Of a DNA stretch of 64,000 bases, positions 21,113 through 32,019 are shown one piece after another. The notes beneath the pieces are model-generated. The model did not search any database, was not told where the DNA came from, and saw only the letters and a program-made list of their open reading frames with translations. The number at the start of each line of letters is the position of its first letter. The stretch's first letter is position 1. The DNA is from Corythucha ciliata (Eukaryota; Arthropoda; Insecta; Hemiptera; Tingidae), in contig CM075940.1 in the NCBI GenBank assembly GCA_038030265.1, positions 2,294,001 to 2,358,000 of the forward strand, in the 5' to 3' direction. A program made the position numbers and the translations under genes.

Positions 21113-22857
21113 CTCTCATTATCATTTCCTCCCGCCACCGTTTCTCCGCCTATCAAAAAATGACTCTTAGTGAAGCAGGTTTTAGAATTAAGATATTATC
21201 CCGTGTTTGGCCGTTGCCCGCGTAAAGAAAGTTTTCTTCCAAAGCACTTTTCCCTCGAGGGTTTTTCCTTTCCGTAGCTTGTCCGGATGCCCTTCCCGGA
21301 GCTTTGAAATCCTGCCCTTCGTCCGTCGTTTTTTCCGTTGGTCCCTTTTACCCGTTTCCATCGCGCGTTCACTCACGCCCGCTGACGTACGTCTGGAGAG
21401 ACAAGGTAAGACGACTTTCTTTGTTTTTACACGTTCGGTAGTGACAGCCTATATTATTTTTTTTCTTCTTCAATTTGCTATAAAAGGAGCCCCCCTCCTT
21501 TGTTGACCCAAACACTCGTTATTTGGCAAACACCGCATGTGTGGAGCAGACTTAAAATACACAGTTCGGAAAGGCAAGAAGAAGAGGAGGGAAATCAAAC
21601 CAACTATGCCAGGGCACAGCCTTAGGGCTATCTGGCATGGCTAATATTAAATGAATTAGTTGTATCGACTTTGTATTTATAAATAAATTTCAAATTTCAA
21701 ATAAATTAATGTTAGCAGGATGCTCCGAGTGAGGGGGTAGTTTTCGGAATCCTCATGATATTTCAATGTCCGATGATCTTTCTTTGTGGCATTGCTTTTC
21801 AACTTCATGGTGTTTGAAACTTTAGGCGAATGAGAGCAGACTCTCAGTCTCCTAGCGCTGAAGTTCAATGGATGTATGCCATCCGTGAGTTGTTGACCGT
21901 AATATAATACTACTTTATGGTAAGAATTGTATCATTTATCTTTTAAACATAGGTACTTTAGCAGTGAAGATCCGATTTTCACGATGATTCGCGTTAGAAT
22001 GAAGAAGAGCATTAGAAAATATGATTCCTCGTAGTTACAGATGACCCCCCCCCCCCCCAAACTCGTAATTGCTGACGCAATAATGCATAAGGCTGCCAGC
22101 ATTCGGTTTTTGAATAATTTCAGTATAGTTGAAAAATGTAGCTGCAGTAGGATCTGTAATAGTTTGATTGAATGACACGTATTGAACACGTATCTATAAT
22201 AGGATAGATAAGAAAAGGAAGAAAAACTAATGAAACCCGTGCATAGTTATTGATGCCTGTTTAATTGCTTTAGGACTTTTCCGATGTTTAGGATAGTAGT
22301 TTTTAAATCAGTAGGAAATCAGATATCCATTGCGGCGCTATACGGTATGAGGATATAAACAACGGCGCGGCTAAGCCGAGAGATTACATTCGCGCGGTTC
22401 TAATCGCCCATTAGAACTACTGCAAGTGTAGTATTGCAACATTATTCGGCAGCTATAGATGTATAAGATTTCCCCTCACTAACAGCACACATTGATGGAA
22501 GGAGAATTCCATCTCAAAGCCGCGGATACACGCTATATTAATTCGGTATAAGACTGCGGTTTCAATGCTAACAGTTGTGTATAATTCAACGGTCTTCAGC
22601 ACCCAATTCAGAAACTTCGAATTTGAATTTGCACCTAGCATCACGAATCCAACACATCGTTCATTAGAATAAGAAACGTTGATGAAATGCCACAAGCGAC
22701 AAGACTGAAAATGTATTGCAGAAATTGAATAATATTCACACACATTTATCTATTTACTATATATGTATATTCAATTATGTTTACATATATACACGCTATA
22801 TATAAATTACTAGAACAAGCAGATTTGTTTATATTTACAAATGATACATAATGTATA
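21113..22857. other. About 1.7 kb without a supportable gene
   Basis: Contains an apparent retroelement-like 3' end (AAATAAATTTCAAATTTCAA, about 21680), a 14-nt C tract (22045-22058) and AT dinucleotide-rich sequence at 22740-22860. A minus-strand open frame at 22453-22743 has no recognisable domain; it lies downstream of the RING-like frame and could be its 3' untranslated region. Confidence 0.4.
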
Positions 22858-23181
22858 TTAATCAAATATTCTTATGAACCCTGCCACAAGCGCCATGCGC
22901 ACGAAGCCCGCAACAGGCTTCTGATCAGTAGAATCTATGTCACTCGTTTTTGGATAGTAACTAATATTTTCTATTGTCTGCTTGAGGCAGTAGAAACAGA
23001 AGAGGTGATGCCCACAAGGGTTGGCCACGCGTGTTGCCGTATTTCTTATGCAAAGGAGGCAAGCCATGCACCCACTCTCCACTCTGCTGCCGATAACCCC
23101 TTCGTTTTCCTCGAGGCACACTCTTAGCATCGCCCGCTGCCTGAGGACAAAATCGGTCGATGAAATTTCATCTTCCTCCAT
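22858..23181 (-). CDS. Small RING-finger-like protein, last cysteine pair missing
   Basis: A 107-codon minus-strand frame from ATG (23181) to stop. Residues about 37-70 read GCMACLLCIRNTATRVANPC then GHHLFCFYCLKQT. This gives the first cysteine pair, the third Cys, His and second pair of a C3HC4 RING finger (E3 ubiquitin ligase type). Where CPICRKPV would be expected the protein reads STDQKPVAGFVRMAL, so the final zinc ligands are absent. No sign of introns. It lies in the part of segment A that B lacks. It may be a decayed RING pseudogene or an unusual treble-clef protein. Confidence 0.45.
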   Translation of the reverse strand: MEEDEISSTDFVLRQRAMLRVCLEENEGVIGSRVESGCMACLLCIRNTATRVANPCGHHLFCFYCLKQTIENISYYPKTSDIDSTDQKPVAGFVRMALVAGFIRIFD

Positions 23182-23459
23182 TCTGTGACTCTTGAAGAAA
23201 CAGCAATAGTCCAGTCAATGAATGGGTTTTAGCTCCGGTGAGCGGTACCGGAACATATTCCTTCAGAAACTTGTTAAGGGTGGTTAGAAAGTGAACATAC
23301 TAAAAGTCCTCTCGTCTATTTGGTTGGCAACAGGTGGAGGGGGGTCAAAGAAGGTCTCATTTTTAGGGTTTTCGCCTCTATCTGTAACACAACCGGTCTT
23401 ACCGAAAGCGTCACTATGTACTTGAATAAAGAAGACACAATGAGGTAGTTTCCAAAAAA

Positions 23460-24000
23460 ATTGATAATTCCTAATTTTGCATAAAATTCGCGTTTTTCCT
23501 GACTTTATAGCCGCTATTCTCCAAATGTTATCCCATTTTGTTTATTTCAGCCGTGGATTAGTGATTTTTTTTACTTTTGGCCATGAATAGTTAGCACTTT
23601 TTTTTCAATTGAGCTCACGAAGAAGCGAATTATAGTGTTTTCGTAATTTTAGCGGCGAATTGGCGTCTCCGTAATTTAAGGCGTGTATTACTGCTTTTTC
23701 TCGACTTTGTCCTCGAATTTAGCAATGTTCCCCGTTTAGCCGCGAAGTATCGTTTTACTCTGTAATGTAAATTAGCTATTTGTCTAAATTTTAGACCAGA
23801 ATCAGTGCTATTTTGGTTCTGCAAGTTTAATCTAGAATCCTCAAATCAGCTCTTTTTCACAATTTCGGCCACGAATATTGGCATTTTCGAACATTTCAGC
23901 CACTTTCTTGCCCTAAAAACAGCAAATTAGTGCGTTTTCTCAGTTTTAGCCGTCTAATTTTCTCTATTTTAGCTGCGAATTTGCTTCCAGAAGGCGCCAA
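23460..24000. repeat. Degenerate ~30-bp array (family i)
   Basis: TTTTAGCGGCGAATTGGCGT, CAGCCGTGGATTAGTGATTT and GTTTAGCCGCGAAGTATCGT alternate with T-rich spacers, the same family as 18360-18935. No coding frame. Confidence 0.6.
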
Positions 24001-24059
24001 GACAATGGCAATGCTTATTTTCAACTAAAAACGAGTTAGTTCTGTCATCATTTCAATGA

Positions 24060-24640
24060 GCCAACCCCACGATATACGAGTACCTATTGGGTTTTCAGCA
24101 AACCCAAAACCCACGAAATTGAGTTTCAGCAAGCCCCAAACCCAAGAATTTGGGGTTTCAGTTCTTCAGCGGCAAAAACCCCACGAAATTAGCGTTTAAG
24201 TCAGGCAATTGGTCAAAAAATTCCACAAAATTTGCGTTTTAATGAGGCAGAACCGCGAAAATGGTTTGATAGTGTGCTGAAACCGCGTAATTATGGTTTT
24301 GAATGAGACAACTCCGCGAAATTTGAAATTCATAAAAAATCGGCAAAATTAAATGGTTTTAGAGAATGAAATCCGATATATTTTATTATTTAGTGAGCCA
24401 GACATGGGAAAATGTTTTTTTGGTGGAAAGAACCTCGCGAAATTCATGTTTCAGCAACAAACAGGTGCGAAAAAGGGTTTTCAGCCTTAAAACAACCACG
24501 AAATGGGGTTTTCTGTGAGCCAAAACCACGAAAATAGTTTTTAGTGAGAAAAATCGGCGAAATGGTTTTAATAGGGCAAATTAGATTTTTTTAGTGAGTC
24601 AGACCTGCAAATGGGATTTTAGTACGCAAAATCCGTGAAT
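24060..24640. repeat. Degenerate ~35-bp array (family ii)
   Basis: A second family with words such as AACCGCGAAAATGGTTT, CCACGAAATTAGCGTTT, AATGAGGCAGAACCGCG and AGTGAGCC. It leads directly into the MITE end at 24656-24917. The same words fill the MITE at 39170-40059. Confidence 0.6.
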
Positions 24641-24655
24641 TGGTCTCTCTTTTTA

Positions 24656-24917
24656 CCCCCCCCCCCCCTCAGTGAAATGTATGATTTGTACTTTTCTATG
24701 GTATCAACTAAAGGTGGGCACAGGTGCCCCACTACTGCCCACTCCTGCCTCTCTATACATCTACGCCCGTAATTCATGGTTAAAAATGAAAATAGTGCAT
24801 TTTTTAAAAGAAATGCTCGAAAAGGAGTGGCCAGGAAGTGCCCCCTCCCATAGCCCCACATAGGGGGCCCAATGTTTTCCCGGGCCTGGGGCTCCAACTT
24901 TAGTAAAGACGGCCCTG
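24656..24917. mobile_element. Right end of a GGGCC-type MITE, A copy
   Basis: The end reads AGGGGGCCCA, then GGGGCTCCAACTTTAGTAAA and GACGGCCCTG. It matches the right end of the MITE at 39170-40059 (GGGGCCCCAACTTTAATAAC, GACGGCTCTG). The body would be the family-ii array at 24060-24640. I could not find a left terminus or a repeat of the flank CGCTTGCG. Confidence 0.5.
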
Positions 24918-25380
24918 CGCTTGCGGGATTTTCTCCCGACGACTCAAGGCTCCCAGGACCGATGAGAACCGTGAGGGTGAAACGGTGACGGGATGCTGTG
25001 GATAGGCGCCACGTCTGAGTTCAATACTGAACAATCAAGATACCTGGGAGCCATGGAAGTGACCACCAACGTGTGGTGAACCACAAGTGAAATAAATAAA
25101 ATACTCTCGAATGGTTGGTAAATCCAACTAACAACGTCAAAATAAAAATTATTATTTAACGTTTCTTATTACAATATAAAATTTATAGTTAAAGTTAAAG
25201 CTAACCGTCACTCCCAGTGTTCTAATGAGATGCTGTTAGGCCCTCTGTCATGTTGGACGTCGTGGTAAAGCGTGCCTATTTAACAAACAATACATATATT
25301 TAAGTGTAATTCGAATGTAAACAAACTTATTGATAAGAAGTGTCAACAAGTGATAAAACGTGATTTAAGGATAATAGACT
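24918..25380. other. No gene seen
   Basis: Moderately AT-rich and conserved almost base for base in segment B (47258-47720). No frame or motif is recognised. Confidence 0.4.
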
Positions 25381-25389
25381 CACCTGTTC

Positions 25390-25593
25390 GGACATTATAC
25401 GAGCCAATTATTCGGCGGTTTAGGCGGCTCATCCGAGAGGTATACGTTGTCGCCGCATGAGCTGGTTGAGTGGTGCGAGGGACGTGAAACGAGGAAGGAC
25501 ATCATCGTGTCGACTAAAAGCCCGAAGGAAGATTTCTTCGTTGTAAAATACTTCGAAACCGCCGTCCGGGTGCCACCGCGATTTGGTAAGTCA
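25390..25593 (+). CDS. Unidentified exon-like frame, A copy
   Basis: An open frame runs through LFGGLGGSSERYTLSPHELV and EDFFVVKYFETAVRVPPRFG and meets a good donor (TTTG|GTAAGTC) at about 25585. The downstream exon is not visible. It is nearly identical in segment B (47730-47925). No family recognised; the sequence looks coding in composition, but no start codon can be assigned. Confidence 0.35.
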
Positions 25594-25659
25594 AAATATC
25601 TAAGGAAAGGACCTGAAATTACTACTTTTAACAATTACATAAATGAAGGGTTAACTTAA

Positions 25660-26328
25660 CCTCACCAAATTACATCGGAGCACCCACGAGGAGGCCAAGG
25701 GTGAAGAGCCGGCTACAAACGCCCCAAATAAATACAACACTACTAAAGGTGCAATAACTTCTAAAGACCTAAAATATACATCGGAAGAGGAGCTAATAAA
25801 GTTCTTCGGTACACACAAATTCACTTCCTCTAAGCCCGGTGCACACGGTGCCTGTTTTCACCCAGGCAGGTTTCTCCGCTTGGAAGCGTGCCTGCAGTGT
25901 TCACACAGTGATTTATTCTTGCTTGGCAGCCACCCATCAACCACCTCCTTTATAGCCTTCTTCGAATCTTTTCTTCCAGAAGGTTACCCTCGTTCATAAC
26001 CTTTTTGATACTGTGTTTGATTTTTGATGTCCTGCGTTAAAGTTTCTCCTTTCTCGTTTTTGATCTGTTTTCCATTTATTATTTTTTCTTACCTACGTAC
26101 AAACTCGTTAAGGTTGTACAGGTATAGCCTTACTGGAAATAGAAACCTTCAGAGTCGAGCGACAACGTCGAGCCCTCTGATTGGTTGTTGGTAAAAACAG
26201 CCAGGCAGGTCGGCCAGAAAAATAGAACCGCTCCCATCTTGAGAACAGGCACATCTCCCTCCGAGCGACGTCACTTTCATGCACGAGGGCATGCGCTTTA
26301 CCATTTTATGAAACATGCATCGAGCGGT
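25660..26328. other. Gene-free interval before the palindrome
   Basis: Includes CCCGGTGCACACGGTGCC and AGGCAGGTTTCTCCGC motifs and a GC-moderate block at about 26140-26300 that may be an unrecognised non-autonomous element. Segment B has a 506-bp insertion at its start. Confidence 0.35.
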
Positions 26329-26825
26329 ATTTGCACCGACTCAAAATCTCTAATTCTCTCGCTCATGCAGAGCTCGACTAAGGATCTGATGTCGAAAAGG
26401 ATCAGGGAGGAGTACGGTAGATTGAGAAACACTGTTATTATTACCTGGGTGCCGGGGCCATAAGAAAGCCGACCTCATCGCGAGAAGAGAGACGGAGCGA
26501 CTTCTAGTGGTCCGAGAGTCCTTGCTTCCGCTCGTGGATGAGCAGAGAAAGCTGGAGGAAGCCACCTGGAACGACTGGTAACTGCAACAAACACAAGCAT
26601 GAGTACGATAAAATTGAGTGTTAAAGGGACGTACACCCATCCGGAACTATCGAGAAAGGAAAATATCAAACTTACCAGCAGTCGATAGGCCAGACGAGAA
26701 TAACTCAAGCATACTACTACACCTGGAGGATGATGCCAGACTGCGCCACCTGCGGGCCTCCCAGCGTCTCTGGAGCATGCAATCGACGTTTGTCCTATCT
26801 TCGCAGACGAGAAGGGTCGACACCT
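26329..26825 (+). pseudogene. RNase H and zinc tail fragment of a non-LTR element (left arm, A)
   Basis: Reads ICTDSKSLILSLMQSSTKDL, IREEYGRLRNTVIITWVPG, then after frame changes a tail resembling RMMPDCATCGPPSVSGACNR. These are the third catalytic Asp region, the TWVPGH segment and the CxxCG...C tail of LINE RNase H. The family differs from the element at 13995. There are several stops. Confidence 0.65.
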
Positions 26826-27094
26826 AGAAAATAAAAAAAAAAAGTATTAAAGAAAAATGAGCTACCCGATTTAACAAATTTACTGAACTTTCCCCAAAGC
26901 GTTGAAATATTCCATTTTCTGTGATAATCCAGCTGTGATTCAAAACAATTGTCATATAATTTAATGAAATGTGATATTTCAATTGCAAACCTTTATGTAA
27001 TACCATAAAGTGATGAAGGCTAATGACCCTGACCGTCGATGCCTGAAAAAAAAAAAAAAAAAATTTAACATTAATAAATAAGCTTTTCTAATGA

Positions 27095-28390
27095 CTTTCA
27101 AGCATACCTAATTTTTCTATTTGAACATAAGCTTCGGCACATTCCTTCGACATTTGTAGATGCTTTTCATTCAATTCGGAATATTTCTGGCAATAATTTG
27201 CCCTTGATTCTATCGCTGAAAGAAGAACGTATATTATATCAATCTGGCGCCCTCTGATGGACTAACTCAACGCGTAAGCCAGGAAACCTTCCGTTGAATT
27301 CCTCCTCATCAGTTCTTTTTGTTCGCACAGTGAGCTCAATTTTTTCTCGGCTTCGGCCTTTTCATTTGAAGTTCTTTCAATCTGTTCTGTCCCACATTGA
27401 CTGAGCTCGACAACTGTTTACAGTGGGCTCCCAGAAGAGCGATGTCACTCTGAAGAGCCAAACACCATTTATTCATAGCACCCCATTGTGTGATATCGAA
27501 AATATCATTTTTCATTTCGTTTCTGCAAAGTTTAAAAAATTCTGAAAAAAATGGTAACACGTTGGAAATGTCTCGCACCCTTGGTCACCAGAGTGGAATC
27601 AGCTTACACCCCTCAAGGCGTTGACAGTGTTTAGACGCTATGCTCACCAAAGTTGGATTGCTTCAGCCGTCATTCGACACACTTCACAACCAAGAGAGGA
27701 GAACAAGGTCTGGGTGCCAGTTGTTACCATTTTTCTCAATGGAATATTAGTAGACATCTGCGATGCCACCTAATGGTGACATAAGTGAGTAGATATGCGT
27801 TGTTTCTGTTCTTAGACCAGCTGTTCTCACACGTTGGAGTGAAAATTCTGAGCCACGATCTGTAGTCTAGACCAAAACATTCCCACTAAGGCCGGAAGGC
27901 TCATTCTCCTTGGTGCTCAGTCCGAAGACGGTCTTTTGGATTCCCTTGTTATCGCTGGTGGAGAGTTGAGATACTCGGTCATTAGTTGTAGGTAGGTGTG
28001 AATGCTATTAAAAAACAAAAAAATTGAGGATAGTGATACGAGTCAGTATGACTGATTTTTTCCTTCAAGTCCTCACGCATGTCCAAACTTTTTTCAAGGC
28101 AAGCGCTGTAGTCAGTAGTGTAATCGCGTACCAGTACCATAGCATCATCTTTCAGAATGTCGATAAGTGATACAGACTCATTCGGATTTATCCATGAATG
28201 AACATCCGATGATCCTCCAGTCCAGGACACAATTTCAGAGCAGACTTTAGCTACAGCTTTGTTTCAGCCACCAGGCACTGGGATAGATCCTCCTTGATAC
28301 TTTCCTTGGAAACTACGGTGTCTCTATCTGTCTGAATGGACTGCTTGCTGGACGTTTTTCACATTGTTTTCTTCAATGTTGAAGCTTCAA
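27095..28390 (-). pseudogene. Coiled-coil-like gene fragments, palindrome 1 left arm
   Basis: Minus-strand exon-like pieces mirror those at 29530-30815. They read YSELNEKHLQMSKECAEAYV (27095-27225), a piece with WGAMNKWCLALQSDIALLGA (27336-27578), and one with WINPNESVSLIDILKDDAMV (27982-28230). Glu/Lys/Gln/Ser-rich sequence suggests coiled coil. I cannot name the gene. Confidence 0.45.
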
Positions 28391-28393
28391 ATT

Positions 28394-29524
28394 ACAAAGT
28401 AACGACGAATAAACAAACATCAGAGGAATGATCAACGATGCCTTATGATTTGCGGTACGTGTTTGAATAGTACAATACAATGTGGCTACAGTACTGGTCA
28501 GAGCATGACAAATTTCAAAGTCACAGAATCGCATTAAGTAGCTGAAGAGACAGAGAAAGAGTGAGTGAGTGAGATACAGTGAGAGAGAGAAAACAGTATA
28601 AGAGTAGAATATGAACTAAGCTTAACAGATGCTAATGGCCTCGATGTTGAAATCTGTTACGAACAAAGTACAACAAAAATAAAATGGCTGAAATGAAAGG
28701 AATGAATAGAATATATACATAAATAAATTCACATATATACTTGAACATATATAAATTCCAAAAATAAAACTAGCAAGAATAGAAATCGATAAAATAATAG
28801 CAAAAACTTACGTCGGAATAGTAGGGCTAATATCGTAGTAGTTGATGATTTTATTAAAAAAATATTAATAACACCCACCGCATCCTCTGCGTGTATTAAA
28901 TGTGACTAAAGGAGTCGGGGAGACGGACCCGTAAGCCTGGAGGCAGCCGTTTAAGGGAGCACACCCCTACAGAAAAGCCGGCGGTCGGGCCTCGTGTTAG
29001 CCACAGGCAACCCAGACAGGTAGCGTTTCGGTGCTGCTACGGGCTTGGCGAGCCCGGGGACTGTGACCTTGGTATATGGTCACATCCCAGCCCTGTGCTT
29101 ATCCCGAAGGCCTTTGGCCTCTCCCTAGATCATTCTCCTTTATCCTTTTATATTCCCGGATGATCCTGTCATGCCATGGAACTGATTATCATTTGGACGG
29201 TTTATAGAAGTTCCAACCCGCCCAGACAGTTAGGGATAAAATGCGTCATAACTCCAGAATGGACAACGCAAACAATAAAATAATAGCTAAACCAAACAAC
29301 AATGCCAACCAGAGAGATAGTCAGGATCTCTTTGGTGACACTGGCGAGACACGGAAATTCGTGGAAAAGGGCAATGAGTTGATCCACACGTATGTCCCGA
29401 GCCCACCGACCAGAATAGAAAAGAATCTTTGAGTCCTGAGGGTGTGATCACGCGACTGAAATTTGGAAGAAACTCAATGAAACCCAACAGGTTAAAATTG
29501 GAATTTGCTTGGGTCGCAGTAGAC
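28394..29524. other. Spacer of palindrome 1
   Basis: About 1.1 kb between the arms. It has a GAGTGAGTGAG/GAGAGA simple repeat (about 28555-28595), AT repeats (28700-28760), and a GC-rich block 28870-29110 (CACCCACCGCATCCTCTGCG, then AGCCCGGGGACTGTGA) of a kind I associate with retrotransposon leader regions. One exon-like piece, ATEIWKKLNETQQVKIGICL, starts at 29452. B has the same spacer minus 24 bp near 28978. Confidence 0.5.
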
Positions 29525-30815
29525 TTCACAATTTCAAGCTTCAAAATGGTAGGAAACCATGTGAAAAACTTCCAGCAAGCAGTCCATTCATACAGGTAGA
29601 GACACTGTAGTTTCTAAGGAAAGTATCAAGGAGGATCTATCCCAGTGCCTGGTGGCTGAAACAAAGCTGTAGCTAAAGTCTGCTCTGAAATTGTGTCCTG
29701 GACTGGAGGATCATCGGATGTTCATTCATGGATAAATCCGAATGAGTCTGTATCACTTATCGACATTCTGAAAGATGATGCTATGGTACTGGTACGCGAT
29801 TACACTACTGACTACAGCGCTTGCCTTGAAAAAAGTTTGGACATGCGTGAGGACTTGAAGGAAAAAATCAGTCATACTGACTCGTATCACTATCCTCAAT
29901 TTTTTTGTTTTTTAATAGCATTCACACCTACCTACAACTAATGACCGAGTATCTCAACTCTCCACCAGCGATAACAAGGGAATCCAAAAGACCGTCTTCG
30001 GACTGAGCACCAAGGAGAATGAGCCTTCCGGCCTTAGTGGGAATGTTTTGGTCTAGACTACAGATCGTGGCTCAGAATTTTCACTCCAACGTGTGAGAAC
30101 AGCTGGTCTAAGAACAGAAACAACGCATATCTACTCACTTATGTCACCATTAGGTGGCATCGCAGATGTCTACTAATATTCCATTGAGAAAAATGGTAAC
30201 AACTGGCACCCAGACCTTGTTCTCCTCTCTTGGTTGTGAAGTGTGTCGAATGACGGCTGAAGCAATCCAACTTTGGTGAGCATAGCGTCTAAACACTGTC
30301 AACGCCTTGAGGGGTGTAAGCTGATTCCACTCTGGTGACCAAGGGTGCGAGACATTTCCAACGTGTTACCATTTTTTTCAGAATTTTTTAAACTTTGCAG
30401 AAACGAAATGAAAAATGATATTTTCGATATCACACAATGGGGTGCTATGAATAAATGGTGTTTGGCTCTTCAGAGTGACATCGCTCTTCTGGGAGCCCAC
30501 TGTAAACAGTTGTCGAGCTCAGTCAATGTGGGACAGAACAGATTGAAAGAACTTCAAATGAAAAGGCCGAAGCCGAGAAAAAATTGAGCTCACTGTGCGA
30601 ACAAAAAGAACTGATGAGGAGGAATTCAACGGAAGGTTTCCTGGCTTACGCGTTGAGTTAGTCCATCAGAGGGCGCCAGATTGATATAATATACGTTCTT
30701 CTTTCAGCGATAGAATCAAGGGCAAATTATTGCCAGAAATATTCCGAATTGAATGAAAAGCATCTACAAATGTCGAAGGAATGTGCCGAAGCTTATGTTC
30801 AAATAGAAAAATTAG
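29452..30815 (+). pseudogene. Coiled-coil-like gene fragments, palindrome 1 right arm
   Basis: In order: ATEIWKKLNETQQVKIGICL (29452); a frame with VVSKESIKEDLSQCLVAETK (29600-29665); one with WINPNESVSLIDILKDDAMV and CLEKSLDMREDLKEKI (29693-29941); one with WGAMNKWCLALQSDIALLGA leading, in a shifted frame, to NEKAEAEKKLSSLCEQKELM (30345-30640); and after a TTCTTTCAG acceptor near 30708, YSELNEKHLQMSKECAEAYV up to a |GTATGC donor near 30813. The layout looks like consecutive exons of one gene, but stops and shifts are shared by all copies. Related exons occur at 33622 and 57442-58055, one repeating the KLNETxQVKI motif. Confidence 0.45.
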
Positions 30816-31570
30816 GTATGCTTGAAAGTCATTAGAAAAGCTTATTTATTAATGTTAAATTTTTTTTTTTTTTTTCAGGCATCGACGGTCAGGGTCATTA
30901 GCCTTCATCACTTTATGGTATTACATAAAGGTTTGCAATTGAAATATCACATTTCATTAAATTATATGACAATTGTTTTGAATCACAGCTGGATTATCAC
31001 AGAAAATGGAATATTTCAACGCTTTGGGGAAAGTTCAGTAAATTTGTTAAATCGGGTAGCTCATTTTTCTTTAATACTTTTTTTTTTTATTTTCTAGGTG
31101 TCGACCCTTCTCGTCTGCGAAGATAGGACAAACGTCGATTGCATGCTCCAGAGACGCTGGGAGGCCCGCAGGTGGCGCAGTCTGGCATCATCCTCCAGGT
31201 GTAGTAGTATGCTTGAGTTATTCTCGTCTGGCCTATCGACTGCTGGTAAAGTTTGATATTTTCCTTTCTCGATAGTTCCGGATGGTCGTACGTCCCTTCA
31301 ACACTCAATTTTATCGTACTCATGCTTTTGTTTGTTGCAGTTGCCAGTCGTTCCAGGTGGCTTCCTCCAGCTATCTCTGCTCATCCACGAGCGGAAGCAA
31401 GGTCTCTCGGACCACTAGAAGTCGCTCCGTCGCTCTTTTCGCCCCGGCACCCAGGTAATAACAACAGTTTTTCTCAATCTACCGTGCTCCTCCCTGATCC
31501 TTTTCGTCATCTGATCCTTAGTCGAGCTCTGCATGAGCGAGAGAATTATAGATTTTGAGTCGGTGCAAAT
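29525..31570. repeat. Palindrome 1, right arm
   Basis: Inverted copy of 26329-28393. It carries a small deletion in the RNase H fragment (about 31430-31450) relative to the left arm. Confidence 0.9.
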
Positions 31571-31801
31571 AATGCAATTTTTATTGAGGCCGGAACACAT
31601 TCTGAGCGCATTAAGCACCGCGCACTGTTCCGCTGTATAGACAGATGCGTGATCCGGTAACCTCTGCCTGGCGATTTGAACACGGAGAACGCGATGTTTT
31701 GGACCAATCTGTATACAATATCTCATAGCTAGTATATTTATGCAACATTTCTCTGCAGAAGACACTGTCCTCTTCGGCTGAGGTTTGGTCTTCAATTTCA
31801 T
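31110..31801 (-). pseudogene. RNase H and zinc tail fragment (right arm and beyond, A)
   Basis: Minus-strand copy of the element at 26329. It extends further upstream than the left arm: it includes VYTAEQCAVLNALRMC (the catalytic Glu helix), IICTDSKSIILSLMQ and IITWVPG-type sequence, then the tail PDCATCGPPSVSGACNRRLS. A 20-odd-bp deletion changes the end of the WVPG motif. Confidence 0.7.
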
Positions 31802-32019
31802 ACTTCATACATGAGGCTGCGATTTGTTAGTCTCAGTGGGAGGACATGTCTCATTTCAGATCCATCAGCATTGCGTTTGCCGTTACTCTTACATGGCGTT
31901 TTCTGGACGGGAGTCGGGGATATATTTTGAATAGTGGTGAGCCACCAACGCTCGATGAAGTTGGACTTCTCAAGAGCGCGGGAACTTTCCCATATAATCG
32001 GATAATTATAATTAATTAT

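Larger units (their letters stand above)
26329..28393. repeat. Palindrome 1, left arm
   Basis: Reverse complement of 29525-31570. The outer limit is sharp: ATTTGCACCG at 26329 pairs with CGGTGCAAAT at 31561-31570, and the flanks then diverge. The inner limit lies near 28393/29525. Two translated frames are identical at the protein level between the arms, so the arms are very similar. Confidence 0.9.
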
